A stretch of DNA of 64,000 nt from assembly GCF_032884065.1 (NCBI RefSeq), contig NC_088872.1, positions 806,001 to 870,000 on the forward strand, read 5' to 3'. The notes under the pieces are model-generated. The model had not been told where the DNA came from, ran no database searches, and saw only the letters and a list, made by a program, of their open reading frames with translations. Shown piece by piece: positions 32,940-46,696 of the stretch. The position numbers and the translations under genes are program-made. The stretch comes from Artemia franciscana. Lineage: Eukaryota > Arthropoda > Branchiopoda > Anostraca > Artemiidae. Position 1 is the stretch's first letter; the number at the start of each line of letters is the position of its first letter.

Positions 32940-35900
32940 TGAAAAAGAAGTTTTTGCTTGTAAGTCATTAAATTAATAATTTGAAGTTTTTAATCCTGAA
33001 TAATGTTAAAAATATTCATATTGATGTATAGCTTAGATTTATATAAGTGTTCGTCTTTTGCTAAAACAATCACGAATGTGGCATTTCCAGAGCTCCATGA
33101 CGGTTTTTATTTCTAAACTTGTCACTGGCAAGCGAAAACAAGAGCTAAGAGCTCATATGGCACTTGTGACGAGGCGAGAAGAGCTAAGAGCCTAGAGATC
33201 ATATGGTATGAGCTCTAACAAAATTCTATGAATCAATAGGTTGATTTAAAAAGGAAAATAAGAGGCTTAATGCCAGTCAGGATTTAAAATAAGAGCTCTG
33301 AGTCACGATGTCCTTCTAAATATCAAAATTCATTAAGATCCGATTACCCACTCGTAAGTTAAAAATACCTAATTTTTTCTAAGTTTTCTTCTTCCTTTAG
33401 CCCCCCAGATGGTCGAATCTGGGAAAACGACTTTATCAAGTCAAATTGTGCAGCTCCCTAACACGCCTATCAATTTTCATCGTCCTAGCACGTCCAGAAG
33501 CACCAAACTCGCCAAATCACTGAACCCTCCCCCCAACTCCCCCAAAGAGAGCAAATCCAGTACGATTCTGTCAATCACGTATCAAGGACATTTGTTTATT
33601 CTATCCACCTAGCTTCATCCCGATTCCTACACTCCAAGCGTTTTTCCAAGATTTCCCCCTCCAACTCCCCCCAATGTCAAACGATCTGGTCAGGATTTGA
33701 AATAAAAGCTCTGAGACATGAATTCTTTCTAAAAATCAAATTTCATTAAGATCCGATCATCTATTCGTAAGATAAAAATACCCCAATTTTCACGTTTTCC
33801 AAGAATTCCGGTTTCCCCCTCCAACTCCCCCCAACGTCACAGGATTTTGTCGGAATTTAAAATAAGAACTTTAAAGCACAAGATCCTTCTAAATATCAAA
33901 TTTCATTAAGATCTGGTCACCCCTTCGTAAGTTACAAATACCTCAATTTTCAAAATTACCCCCCCCCCCTCCAATTCGACCAAAGAGAGCAGATCCAGTC
34001 CGATTATGTCAGTCACGTATCTTAGACAGGTTTTTATTCTTCCTATCCAGTTTCATCCTGATCTCACCGCTTTAAGTATTTTCTAAGATTTCCGGCCCCC
34101 CCCCCAACTGCCCCCCCCCCAATTACGCTTGATCCGGTTAAGATTTAAAATAAGAGATCTGAGTTACGAGGTCCTTCTTAATATGAAGTTTCATGAAGAT
34201 CCGATCACTCCTTCGTAAGTTAAAAAAACGTCATTTTTTCTTATTTTTCAGAGTTAACCCCCCCCCCCCCAATAGATCGGATCCGTTCTAATTATGTAAA
34301 TCACGTATGTAAGACTTCTGCTTATTTTTCCCACCAAGTTTCATCCCGATCCTTCCAATCTAAGCGTTTTCCATGATTTTAGGTTCCCCCACCCCAAACT
34401 TCCCCAACGTCACCAGATCCAGTCACGATTTAAGATAAGAGCTTTGAGACACGATATCCTTCTAAATATCAAATTTCATTGAGATCCGATAACCCGTCCG
34501 TAAGTTAAAAATACCTCATTTTTTCTAATTTTTCAGAATTAACCCCTCCCCCAACTACCCTAAAGAGAGCGAAACCGTTCCGGTTATGTCAATCATGTAT
34601 CTAGGACTCGTGATTATTTTTTCCACCAAGTTTCATCCCGATCCCTCCACTCTAAGTGTTATTCAAGTTTTAGGTTTCCCCCTCCCAACTCCCCCCCAAT
34701 GTCACCAGATCCGGTCGGGTTTAAAATAAGAGCTCTGAGCCACGATATCCTTCTAAATATCAAATTTCATTGAGATCCGATAACCCGTTCGTAAGTTAAA
34801 AATACCTCATTTTTTCTAATTTTTCAGAATTAACCCCTCCCCAAACTACCCTAAAGAGAGCGAAACCGTTCCGGTTATGTCAATCATGTATCTAGGACTC
34901 GTGATTATTTTTTCCACCAAGTTTCATCCCGATCCCTCCACTCTTAAGTGTTATTCAAGTTTTAGGTTTCCCCCTCCCAACTCCCCCCCAATGTCACCAG
35001 ATCCGGTCGGGTTTAAAATAAGAGCTCTGAGCCACGATATCCTTCTAAATATCAAATTTCATTGAGATCCGATCACCTGTTCGTAAGTTAAAAATACCTC
35101 ATTTTTTCTAATTTTTCAGAAATAACCCCCCCCCCCAACTATCCCAAAGAGAGCGGATCCGTTCCGTTTATGTCAATCATGTATCTAGCACTTGTGTTTA
35201 TTTTTCCCACCAAGTTTCATCCTGATCCCTCCACTCTAAGCGTTTTCCAAGTTTTAGGTTTCCCCTCCCAAATCTCCCCCCCCCCAAAGTCACCAGATCC
35301 GATCGGGATTTCAAATAAGAGCTCTAAGACACAATATCCTTCTAAATATCAAATTTCATTGAGATCCGATCACCCGTTCGTAAGTTAAAAATACCTCATT
35401 TTATTCTAATTTTTCAGAATTACCCCCCCCCCCCCCCTCAACAACTCCAAAGAGAGCGGATTCGTTCCGATTATGTCAATCATGTATCTGGGACTTGTGA
35501 TTATTTTTCCCACCAAGTTTCATCCCGATCCCTCCACTCTAAGTGTTTTCCAAGATTTTAGGTTTCCCCCCCTCCAACTCCCCCCAATGTCATCAGATCC
35601 GGTTGGGATTTAAAATAAGAGCTCTGAGACACAATATCTTTCCAAACATCAAATTTCATTAAGATCCCATCACCCATTCATAAGTTAAAAATACTTCATT
35701 TTTTCTATTTTTTCTGAATTAACCGGCCCCCACTCCCCCCAGATGGTCAAATTGGGAAAACGACTATTTCTAATTTAAGCTGGTCCCGTTCCTGATACGC
35801 CTGCCAAATTTCATCGTCCTAGCTTACCTGGAAGTGCCTAAAGTAGCAAAACCGGGACCGACAGACAGACAGACAGACCGACAGAATTGGCGATTGCTAT

Positions 35901-36040
35901 GTCACTTGGTTAATACCAAGTGCCATAAAAACTAAATTGCCAGTTTTTCTTAATTCAAGACGTATTAGGTTGTATAAGTTTTCACTTAAACAATTCAAAA
36001 ATTTAGATTTCATTTTTAGTGTCCTTGGTATTGAAATACA
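32940..36040. mobile_element. Repeat element with an internal ~293 bp tandem array
   Basis: The ends (about 32940-33130 and 35930-36040) match a short version at 49800-50230 that has no array. In this copy the interior, about 33300-35740, holds around eight units of ~293 bases, each with ctaaatatcaaatttcatt, cgttcgtaagttaaaaatac, a C-run, tcatcccgatccctccac and gagctctgag. Near the right end is a gacagacagacagac run and then ttaccaagtgccat. No long ORF is present, so it is non-autonomous. The array lies inside Aurora intron 4. Confidence 0.8.
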
Positions 36041-36109
36041 AGTTTATCATAAAATTATCATATTAACTATTCTAGTAATTATGATTTTGATAACCAAATT
36101 CCAAACTTT

Positions 36110-37680
36110 AATTCTAATTACTACTACCACTAACAACTCACCGCAGCACCAAGCAGCCAAAGGCCAACACAGCTACGCACGCCCCTCCTGCATCCCAATC
36201 TGTTCAAAGCCTCCCTCTTTACACCCTCCCAGGAAGTTCCCGTTTCCTTTAAGTATTTCTTTATGACATCCTCCAGACAAGGACGACCTGTTTTCCGTTT
36301 AGCCTTAGACGGTTGGCCAAAAAGGACAATCTTCGGGAAACTGTCATCGTTCATCCGCAGAACGTGCCCTAGCCATTTTAACCTCTCTTTCATTATAGCC
36401 CAAGAAAGCGGGACTACATTTTTCGTACAGCCCACTGTTTGAAATAAAGTCAGCCAGTCGGGTACCCAGAAAAATCCGCACGCAATTTTTAATATGATTT
36501 TAATAACCGAATTCCAAACTTAAATTCTAATTACTACTACTAACAACTCACCACAGCACAAAGCAGCCTAAGGCCAACACAGCTACGCACGCCCCTCCTT
36601 CATCACAATCTATTCAAAGCCTCTCTCTTTACACCCTCCCAGGAAGTTCCCGTTTCCTTTAAATCTTTCTTTATGACATCCTCCAGACAAGGACGACCTG
36701 CTTTCCGTTTAGCCTTAAGACGGTTGGCCGAAAAGGTCAATCTTCGGCAATCTGTCCTCTTTCGTCCGCAGAACGTGCCTCAGCCATTTCTACCTTTCTT
36801 TCATTATAGCCCCAGAAAGCGGGACTACATTTTTCGTGCAGCCCACTGTTTGAAATACGGTCAGTCAGTCGGGTACCCAGAACAACCCGTAGGCAATTTT
36901 TCTGGAAAACATCTAGCAAATCTTCATCCAGTTTTCGGAGCACCCATAATTCAGAGCCATATTTGACCACTATCATCATTGTAGCTTTCAATACTCTAAT
37001 CTTGGTTTCCAGACTTATCTTCCTATTCTTCTTTCTTTTTTTTAACTGTTTTTTAAACTTTTTTTTAACTGTGAAGAAAAACACCCTGAGTCTTGGCTAT
37101 ACTACTTTAAACATCTTCACTGCTGCCACCGTCTTCACTAATAATACAACCAATGTAAGTGAAGCTGCCCACCTGGTCAATCTTTTCGTTGCCCAGCATT
37201 AACTTTTTATCTTCACTTATTCCTGACCTTAGTGACTTAGTCTTCTTAACATTAATTTTCAAACCTATTCTACCACCATAAACTCACAAAACCTCTAAAA
37301 GTTCATTTATTTTGCTCACACTTTCATCAAGAATGCTTAAATCATCAGCATAATCTAAGTCCAAGAGAGTTTTTCGTCCCCATTTTATTCCGTGGTCTCC
37401 CATTGCCTTTCGTGTGATCCTTAAGACTAAGTCCATCAAAATGATCCATATAAAGCGGGGTAGAGCACAACCCTGCTTAACTCCTGATTTAATAAAAATA
37501 TAGCTGCTAAACTCATTTCGTACCTTAACCGCAGCAGTGTTATTCTCGTACATACCACAAATTACTTTAAAGTATTTGTCTAGTATACCATACAAGGATA
37601 AGACCTTTGCTAAAGCTCTTCTATCAACAGAATCGAATGGTTGCTCATAATCTATAAAACTGAGGAACAAAGGTGTTTGA
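36110..37680 (-). pseudogene. LINE (non-LTR retrotransposon) 3' half
   Basis: Minus strand, 5' to 3': reverse transcriptase at 37670-37284 with FIDYEQPFDSVDRRAL, SGVKQGCALP and the active-site block DLDYADDLSILDE. In another frame at 37084-36737 come KISLETKIRVLKATMM, YGSELWVLRK and CLRVVLGTRLTDRISNS. The final RLKWLGHVLRMNDDSFPKIV segment lies at 36435-36130. Frameshifts break it. The last ~370 bases are present twice, at offset about 410 (36110-36484 and 36520-36890). It lies on the same strand as Aurora, within intron 4. Confidence 0.85.
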
Positions 37681-37737
37681 CAACTCAGACACTTCTCAAT
37701 TATTAATTACGATACTCAATTCTAATTACATTTTTTT

Positions 37738-38640
37738 ACAAAATTATGTACTAGGATTATAGTGAAAAAGAGGTTGAGGTGGGTAGACTCCGTTTTAGAG
37801 TGAGGGATAACAGATTGCCATAAATTGTTCCTTTTTGCCGTCCATCTGGGACTAAATGAAAAACAGTTCGACCCCGAACGGGGTAGGAAAATATTACAGG
37901 AAAATGTGTAAAGGAAATTCAAAATGCATGGGAGGCGGGATAAGGGGAAGGAGCGTGCAGTTGTGTCGGTCGCATATGGCTTGGCGTTGCAATGAATTCT
38001 AATGGTAGTATTTACTCTTAAAAATTGTGTCATAAAAGGAAGTTTAAAAAATAAATGGAAAAAATTATCATAAAAAATAGCGATCCAATAGACGAGGAGC
38101 ATAAATTATCATAAATTAAAATGCATGGGAGGCGGGATAAATTGAAGCATTGGATAGATTGATAAGGGGAAGGAGCGTGCAGTTGTGTCGGTCGCATATG
38201 GCTTGGCGTTGCAATGAATTCCAATGGTAGTATTTACTCTTAAAAATTGTGTCATAAAAGGAAGTTTAAAAAATAAATGGAAAAAATTATCATAAAAAAT
38301 AGCGATCCAATAGACGAGGAGTATAAATTATCAAGGCAATGGGAGAACATGGAATGAAATTGGGAGTTAAAACTCTCCGGTACGTAGATTATGCTGAGGA
38401 TTTCGATATTCCTCGATGAAAAGCATTAGAAAAATGAATGAACTTTTGGAGGTTTTGCTAGTTCAGGGTGCTAGTTCAGGGGGTTAGGTTAGAAAATTAA
38501 TGTTAAGAAGACAAGTCATTAAGGTTTGAAATAGGTTTAAAAAGGTTTGAAAGTGCGTAGCTGTGTTCCCGTCAGGCAGATGGGTGCTGCAGTGAGTCGT
38601 TGTTAGTAGTAGAAGGAATAAGATAAATTATTTTAGAACA
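37738..38640 (+). pseudogene. LINE remnants on the plus strand, with a 222 bp tandem duplication
   Basis: The plus strand carries decayed pieces of the same LINE family: the tail near 37760-37920, then 37934-38110 repeated at offset 222 (both with gagcgtgcagttgtgtcggt and ggcttggcgttgcaatgaat), then a reverse transcriptase scrap at 38334-38460 (AMGEHGMKLG, then VDYAEDFDI, a decayed YADD). Confidence 0.7.
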
Positions 38641-38989
38641 TTGGGAAACACGTATCTCAACTATAAGTTACGAACTACGAACTATAAAACTGGAAATGGA
38701 AGCCTACGAACTATAAAACTCTTTCACAGAAACTGAAAATACTGGTTTAAAAATACGTATTTCTTTACCTTCTCCTCGTGAGAACTTTTCTGGCAAAAGC
38801 TTCTCTGATAGATGATTTGGCAAGCAAAATAAAACCATCGCATTTCCGTTGTGTCTTCAGTAAATTAATTATAACTAATGAATTAATTAATTATATGACT
38901 TAAATAATTATAATATTTAATATAATATTAATAACTTTTTTTGTCCTCTTTCCTCCTTAGTTCCAAATTCTAAGTTTATCACTTAGAAA

Positions 38990-39420
38990 TCGGAAGATTG
39001 GAAATTGAGATCGTTAGGGCACATTCTGCGAATGAAGGATGACAGATTGTCAAAGATCGTCTTCGGTGAATTAATTATAACGGAATATAATATTAATCAC
39101 TTTTTTTGTTCTCTTTTCCTCCTTAGTTCCAATTTCTAAGTCTATTACTTAAAAATTGGGAGATTGGAAATTAAGATCGTTGGGGTACATTCTGCGGATA
39201 AATGATAACGGAGTGTCCTTTTCGGCCGACCATCTAGAATTAAACGAAAAGCAGGTCATCTGCGGTTGGGGTGGGAAGATGTCGTAAAGGGAGAATTATG
39301 AGAACTAAGAATTTCCTGGGAAGGTGTAAATAGGGAGGCTTTGAAGAGATTAGGATGGAAGAAGTGTGCGTTGCTGTGTTGGCCTCAGGTGGCTTGGTGC
39401 TGCAGTGAGTTGCTAGTAGT
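38990..39420 (+). pseudogene. Further LINE tail remnants
   Basis: Two overlapping tails: gattggaaattgagatcgtt at 38998, and a related piece at 39170 that continues to the 3' end (ggcctcaggtggcttggtgctgcagtgag). They are frame-broken, of the same family as 36110-37680, in the opposite orientation. Confidence 0.6.
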
Positions 39421-41396
39421 GGTTAATATTGTCGGTTCTGAATGAAAACAAATTAGTTTGCTGATTTTTATATTTTTCAAACATCTTCTTCGTATTCTGG
39501 TGACCCAAGTTAGATACATACCAAGATATTTAGAAGTTTGCGATTTATGAGAAAATATTATTAAATAATATTATTTAATATTAATATTATTAAAGTATAT
39601 ATTAAAATATTGGGAAACGTATATATAAATATTTTAAAATATTCAAAATATGTAAGCATGTGTTAAAATATTAAATATTAAATATATTAAAATATTATGA
39701 AACGGAGCAGTGAAGGGATTTTAAAGTTTAAATTGTGTCGCCATTTTTAAAAGCCGAATTCAACAGTATAGTATAATAACATCAAACTGGCAAAATATGC
39801 ATGATTTTGAACTATAAACCGTGTAAGGTGACGAAATACATTATTTTAACGACAGTTAAATAATTTAATGACAATAATTTAATAACGACAATTTAATGAC
39901 AGTTATTTTAACTGTTGTAAATGCAATTGTGCATCTGGTGTCAATTGTTATTAGCTTAATATTAGTTCACACAGGTGTTCACAGGTGAACAATATTTGTT
40001 TATCATGGCAATCTTGTCACCTACTTGGGTAATTTAGTTGCTATGTCAAGCAATTTATTGAATTAAAAAAAGAAAAATAAATATTTTTGGTTGGTTAAAA
40101 AAAGGAAAATTATTTACAAACAAGAGCAACAGTCATAGAAGAGACAATTTTCATGAAAACATATTAGAATTAGTCACTCTTCGACAAACACTACTTATCA
40201 CAATTTTTTTCTGTATGAACTTAGAGCTGCATATTTTTATTACATATGAGTAAAACATTGGAACTGTCCTCTGCCGTTATGCTGAAGTTGAAATAGATGA
40301 ATTAAGTGCCTCTCGTGATTTCGCATTCACAAATGTGAAAAAAACGTTAGTTCTAGAAATCACAACTTTTTTAGAACGTTCTTAGTGACGGAACGATTGA
40401 ATATATAAATTCTATAAAGTTTGATATAGCTCACTTTTCTTCCCGAGCGGTTTATCTGGCACATGGTCTATTAATACAAAAATTAATATAGATAAATTTT
40501 TTAGTAGGTTTATGTGAAGAAATTCAAACACGATAAGATTATAGATTATAATTTACTACCACTGGTCCAAAAATCCGAGTTTTGGTTTGACCCAGATTAA
40601 ATTTAGCGTCAATTTCAAATCAATAGGAAGGAGGGTGCCCGACATGGAAAAATTGGGGTTGCCTAGTAGCAATGCTACTTGGAAGTTTTCATGGCCTAGT
40701 GAAATTTGTTGGCAGATTTGGCAGCTTTTGGAATTCTATCAAATTCAGCTACTGACAGCTTCGGAAACTTTTCCATACCTGTAGGGGGCAGACTGTGAAA
40801 TTTAAAGATCAAGTGACGATGAGTCTTTCTTCCAATAGTTAATAGAAAAATATTTAAAAAGGGTTTAATATAGAGGGAAAATCTTAGTCAAAAAAGTACT
40901 AATTAAAGTAGATACGAATATGTTGTTCAAGGACCTCGTCCTAACGGATATTCAAAATTATCTAGAATTTACAAATTAAGAAGAAACTACAATTTTTCTT
41001 TTCCATTTTGAGCCCCGTCTTTAACTAATGCAGTTTTATCTATTGATCGGCGAATAGCAATACTAAAGTAAAATCCATTTAGTTTAGTAAATTAGTTTAG
41101 TTTAGTAAAAATTCATTTAGTTTAGTAAAAATTCATTTAGTAAAATTCATCATTTAGTTTTCTTACTCGCCTTGAAGCTATATAGTCTTAGAGATTGGGA
41201 AAAGAGGAATGCATTAGGATGCATAATAAAAGGGGTGAAGGTGTAGTAAAAGGGATGAAGTCATAATAAATGGTCTTTCGGTAAACTGATTCATGAATTA
41301 AGACAAGCTAAAAACACTCTGAATAGTTTGTGTATAAGATTCTCAAGGTGTATGACCCTTATTACACAAACTAAGACGGGGCTTTAGTAAGGGATG
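39421..41396. other. AT-rich intron sequence
   Basis: About 2 kb of Aurora intron 4, with AT-rich near-repeats (taaatattaaatatattaaaa near 39670; tttagtttagtaaa near 41090). No supported gene or recognisable element. Confidence 0.5.
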
Positions 41397-41417
41397 TCAA
41401 ATAAAACAAACTCTCAC

Positions 41418-41649
41418 CTTGCCAATCAAATCACGAGCTCCTTCAGGTACATGATCTGGGAAGTCAAATGAAACGGCCTTGATTTTTCTATATGTATTCT
41501 GTTGGTCGGCAGTTTCAAAAGGGGGTTGTCCAACAAGGAACTCGAAACAAAGTACACCTAAGCTCCATAAATCAACTTTTTCATCATGCTCTTTTCCTTC
41601 GACCATTTCAGGTGGCAGATAATCTAGTGTGCCACACAATGTTTTCCTC
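41418..41649 (-). CDS. Aurora kinase exon: activation segment to alpha-H
   Basis: A 232-base exon between an acceptor (ttttttttaag) and a donor (gtgagagt). It encodes 77 residues from [15 protein letters not shown] to EGARDLIGK. This covers the activation-loop Thr, the PPEM anchor (APE-equivalent), [19 protein letters not shown] (helix F) and the PPFE segment. It joins upstream in phase 2 (AG|G) to the exon at 46697-46855 and downstream in phase 0. WSLGVLC.EFLVG and FPDxVxEGARDL are shared with Aurora A; RRKT is shared with Aurora B. Confidence 0.95.
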
Positions 41650-42449
41650 CTTAAAAAAAATATGTAATATTGAAAATTCACAAGATTTGAACTAGTTTTA
41701 AGAATGTATTTTTACTTTTAAAATTAGCATTCTCTAACATAACTTATATTAGAAAATGTTAGGGTTTGGAACCTAATGAGTGGAAATCATATTACACAAA
41801 AATAAATCAAAATCAGTAAAACAAAATAAATTATAAGACAATAAATTGCTAATAATTTTGATCGAGCAGAAAGGAGTAAATCTTACAAGAAATACAAGGA
41901 AAAAAATATCTTCTAGGCAAAAAATGAAAAAAAGTATTTGAATAGACTTATGATCAAAGACATAACAGCCATTTATATAATTTATGCCTTTTCAGTGGCA
42001 ATTTCAGGTACAAAGTGATTACACCCACTGGATGTGGTGCAACCTAATTTTTTTTTCATTTTTACTGACATGTATATGAAACTCCACCCTCTGGTTTTGG
42101 CAGTTTGATATTGTGCAGATTTTATTTAAATTTGTACGAATGACCCCCCCCCCCCCCATTCAATACAAAAAACATCATAACTCGGAAGTATTTTAGTCTG
42201 AAATCATGGGGCGTAATGGCAAATCGTATTTTGCCCTATTTTGGATAATATAAAAACCATAAAAATAGCTTGTTCTGTGAATACTGTTGTTATTAAACAT
42301 GAGATAAACTTTTATTATAAAAACGACTTTCATAGCGTGTGGCACCGAATTAGCGCTTCACGTCAGGTATTACAGTGATATAAAAAACTTGTCAAATACA
42401 AAAAAGAAAAAACACAAGACACAGACAAAAAGTGTCAGATTAAGAAAAA
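41650..42449. other. Aurora intron 3, proximal part
   Basis: AT-rich, with a poly-C run at 42145-42159. No gene is seen. Confidence 0.5.
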
Positions 42450-44969
42450 AGGATCATCAACTAAAAAACGGAGTCAATACAACAAATTAATAATGTTTAC
42501 AAATGCAGGAATGAAACTCTTCCTGTATCTGTCGTGGTGTATCTCTTGGTGGGGAAGGTTGAAGGGTGGGGACTTTCTGGAAGTTGGGTCTTTGAGGTCG
42601 GGATCTTAAAGGTTGATCCCGGTTTGTTTGGAGTTTGTCATGGCTTTATTGCCAAATTGAGTACACAGTAGGGCTCTTCTCTCTGATAAGAGAGTGAGCT
42701 GGAAATGCAAGAAGAAAGTGATATGGGAGTTTACCTTGGCCATAGGTATTCTTTAATTCTCGCTTCTGGACTGACTCAATTGAATAAGATTGGGAAGTAG
42801 TTCAGCCAAAATGCCAAACCGAACAAGAATATTCAAGACAAAGGCAGATAAAGCTTAAATTCTTAAAAGGTGGATTGCAGGGCAAGAAAACTTGAAGAAA
42901 AATTTAAGCGTAGGAAGTACCAAATTAGCTTGCTTTGTGATGTTAATAACATGGACCGTCCACTTCAGACCGCTCGAGATAGTGATACCGAGGAGTTTGC
43001 ACTACTGGACGGACATCTCCGGAGGGGTTGGTTGCTTGAAACTGATAGTCATGATATTTGACTTTTTGGCATTCACAGTCATATCAGCCTATGCGGCGTC
43101 ACTGGAAACATCTCCCATGATTTCCATGGCTGAGCTTTTCAAATTTTCCCGGCATTTTTCCAGTAAGGACATGTCGTCGACAAACTTCCAGCGTTCAGGG
43201 TGTTCAGTAGCAAGTCCATTTATCATAATCAGGAGTTCTACTGAACAGGAAAGACTATTATTCTAACAAGGTTTGGGTTAACATGGAAATCTTTTAGGAG
43301 TTTTTCAAGTAAAACATTGTGGTCAATCAGATCAAAAGCTTTTTGGAGGTCTATTAGAAGTAGATTTAGCCAAACATCAGCCCTTTCTAAATTTTTATAT
43401 ATTTTACCCAGTAAGATTACAAGATAATGAGTAGTTGAAGGGCCACGTTGATTACCAAATTTCTTTAGGTCAATAAGTTGTTCAATTTTTGATTTGATCC
43501 AATCAGTCAGAAAGCTTTCATAAAATTTCAAAAAAACTGAGGTGAGCGTAGTTGGTTGAACTCCTTGAAGCACTCCTCAGCGTCCTTCTTCTGAGTCGGC
43601 GTCACGAATCCCTGGTTCCAGGTGTCAAGGTAGCACCCACTTTCGGTGATCGTGCAGAAAATATCTGCCAGTGGTAAGGACAACTTATCAGTGAAGGCTT
43701 TGACAAGTATGACCGGAATATCTGCTGGCTTTCATCCTGACATAGTCAGATTTTCATCCTGACTATGGGGAATAGAATCAAGAGTCTCTGCGGAAAGTGG
43801 AGGTAATGCCTGGTCAATCTTAGCAAGGTGTTTGTTGAGATCATTAGCAGTTTTAATACTAGGCTCATTAAGCTGGAAATCAATATTACTAATTTGCTTG
43901 CCAGAAAGTTTTTTAACTAGATCATCGCACTTCTTGGGGTTATAATGAAAAGTAGTCTTCATAGTATTTTTATAGTACATGGCAGCTGCTTTTCGAATTT
44001 GTTTTTATCATCATTTTACTCATATGGTTGGCTTCGTCTTTTTTATCATTACGAAGTAAACGAATTTTTTCTTTGATCTTGACTTTTAGAGATTCACTAA
44101 CGCAGGGTTTATCATATGAAACTCTTTTCAGTTTTCTTTTCGGGAAAATATTTTTCATAATTATCAGATAGCTTCATTTGAAAAATTTGAACTTTAGAAT
44201 TGACATAAGGAGTAGCTAAGACCTCAGACCAGCTCTCTTCAGAAATCCAGAAACCTAAATTGAAAATACCTCCGTCGGTTAGTGGGCGACGCAGCGTTTC
44301 AATGACTTTGTATTCGACCTTGATTTGATCCAGTGGTTGCATTTTGAGAATATAATAGTAGCTCCCTCCTGAAGGTGGTAAGGCTTCTGATTGACTGTAG
44401 AACTTATGGAAGTTAGAACAGATGACATCTAAAGAGGACCCTCCTTTGGTTGTGGGTATATTTACTACTTGTTTTAGGTGTAGACCTCTGCATAGGTATT
44501 CAACTTTCAGTTCATTGGCGTTACCAAGGAGTAAAATCCGAGCGTTTGGCTTGAATTTTTTCAACGAACTTTCGTCAAATCCCCGCATGCTGACTTGGGG
44601 AGTAATAGAAATTACATACTAGGATATTACACAGTGGACGAGGGAGTACTTTTGGTTTAATACTTATCCACATGATTCCACAATAATCATCAATACCGGG
44701 GATTTTGATCACTTTTGGACTAAATTCCTAACGGCACAGCAAGAGAAGTTCCCACTAAGCTTACCAAGTGGGTGATCGGTTGGCCTCAGTTTCAAAAAAA
44801 AATTATAGCCTGAAGCTTTCAGGAAGTCAGTGTGTTGCACTTGGACTCCAGTTACAGCAACAAGGTGGGAATTAGTGAGATTCGGCATAATAGCCAGTTC
44901 TGTCATTTTCTCGGTTGAGACTCTCAGCATTACAGAGCAAGAAATTTGGAAAATGGTATCTTGAACCAA
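42450..44969 (-). pseudogene. Near-complete but broken LINE in Aurora intron 3
   Basis: Minus strand, 5' to 3': apurinic-type endonuclease remnants at 44969-44112 (STEKMTELAIMPN; ARILLLGNANELKVEYL; TTKGGSSLDVICSN), a linker at 44158-43732, then reverse transcriptase at 43573-43238 (FGNQRGPSTTHYLV and LLIDLQKAFDLIDHNVL). After a frameshift comes a FVDDMS version of the YADD motif near 43160, then KCNxMTISF-like and LLGITISRGLKWTVHV segments down to about 42890. Frameshifts and stops throughout make it inactive. The layout suits the CR1/jockey group. It is sense to the host gene. Confidence 0.8.
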
Positions 44970-46690
44970 ACGAAGAAGAAACTTTTATTTTTTATTTTCG
45001 GGGCTCTAGGGGAAATCGAAGAAAGATCGGGGGAGACTGTGGCGTCACAAATAAGGGTAAGACTGGAAGAAGTTTTAGAGTGGAGGCGGGGGAGGGGTCT
45101 AAAGGGCTGTTTGGATTATTATTTGGAGAACTAGACAGGAAAAGGTCCCTGCCAAAATCAGATAACCTATCCTACGCATTCGAGGGGAAAGTCAGGGAGA
45201 ATTGCAAAAGAGGCCGGTTCTTAGGTAGGGGGGCTATGCTGTTTCGAAGGAGGAATGGGTCCTTTGCGATCCGAGAAAACCGACTAGGGGGCCAGTCATT
45301 GCACACCACCTTGCGAAACGCTAAAAAAAAGAACTCATACCAAGTCTCAGCCTTATTGCTGACCCCCCCCCCCCCCCGGCAGCCCAAGGGAGCCGTAATT
45401 TTATATATATATATATATATATAGAATGATAGAGAGGGGGGAGAGAGAGGGGATTTTATTTTATTGAAATTTTACTGCAGTACAAATAAAAGATCCAAGT
45501 TCATAATTTATTAAGCCCATGCCCATTCTGTTTATATTACAACATTTGACGTTAGGCTCCCAGCATCTGCCACGACAACAGCATACGGAGGAAGAAAAGC
45601 TAAATCTAGTACGGATAAAAGAGGAGTTTGGCAAAGTAAGTCATTAGATAGGTCATCTTTATTTACTAAAGTATTTCATTGGGCAAAGTAGTTCATATTC
45701 ATTTACCAAAGTGAATAGCATTGGTTATAACTAGACATAGAAATATATTTATTAGTGAGGCTGGTTAGCTATGCAGTAAGTAGGCTACATACACGGTATA
45801 AATTGAGCTATATACATAGTGTAAGAACTGAGACTGTCGACGCGAAAAGAATAATAGTCCAAAGATTATGAGTCAACCCAGTCTAAAGAGCACGACCAGT
45901 AGAGTGACGACTCCACCCCTTTCTTTACTTAGACAAAGTATAAGGTCACTGAGGTCATATAAAGTCGTGTATGATTTTAAAAAAGCATAATTTAAAGTAG
46001 GAGATTGCTTTAGATTATGTATAAATTTTACCTAGTTATCTTCAAGGATAACTTAAAGCAAAGAATCCAGTTTTCGAACGTTGAATTGAGGAGCATTCGA
46101 CTTGAGCGATTTTCTTTTTTATACTCGACACAATTGAACGCATTACTCCTCAACTTTTTCAGCAAATCAAAAAGATATTAACTAGATAACGTTAAATCCC
46201 ACTGTGGAAAGTAAAATTTGCCTCATTCTTTACGCCAAAGTCTTAAAGTTGTTTAAAAATACTTCTCATTCAAAACCAAAGACCCTTGTGTTTGAGAAGA
46301 CTTTCCTAAGGAATCAAGACACAAAGTCTAACCTTATCGACAAGATTGAGGGCTGTGGAGGGGGCAGCCCCCATCATACAGATCATAATTTATGTTTGTT
46401 TTAATTTTTAATGTTCCTCCTTACTTTCAGTTGAAAAAACTTTTAACTTGATTTCTGACCATCGTTCAAATCATGCGAGGAAATCCCCCCCCCCTTGTAA
46501 CATTTCTCCTGGAAAATTTCCCACAGAAAATCCTCCCTGTGGAAGATTAGTCACACAATATCAGCAGCATACCATCAAGTATAAATGCAGGATTTCATCA
46601 GCGACCCTCCCCCCCAAAAAAAAAATGCCCTGAAAGAAAGGAAACTGGAGAAAAAGCAAAACTTGGAAAATAGAAAGAGTGACATTGTGT
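44970..46690. other. Aurora intron 3, distal part
   Basis: Contains a C-run and a (TA)n tract (45362-45421) and a GA-rich patch. The 169-codon plus-strand frame at 44915-45424 runs into the microsatellite and overlaps the LINE 5' end; I do not regard it as a gene. Confidence 0.5.
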
Positions 46691-46696
46691 TCTCAC

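Noticed and set aside
33300..35740. CRISPR array
   Set aside because: The units are ~293 bases, degenerate and contiguous, in eukaryotic DNA; there are no spacers of uniform length.
42870..43266. Plus-strand ORFs of 63 and 124 codons
   Set aside because: They are the reverse strand of the LINE reverse transcriptase and its tail.
44915..45424. 169-codon plus-strand gene
   Set aside because: It is antisense to the LINE 5' end, has no domain, and ends in a TA microsatellite.
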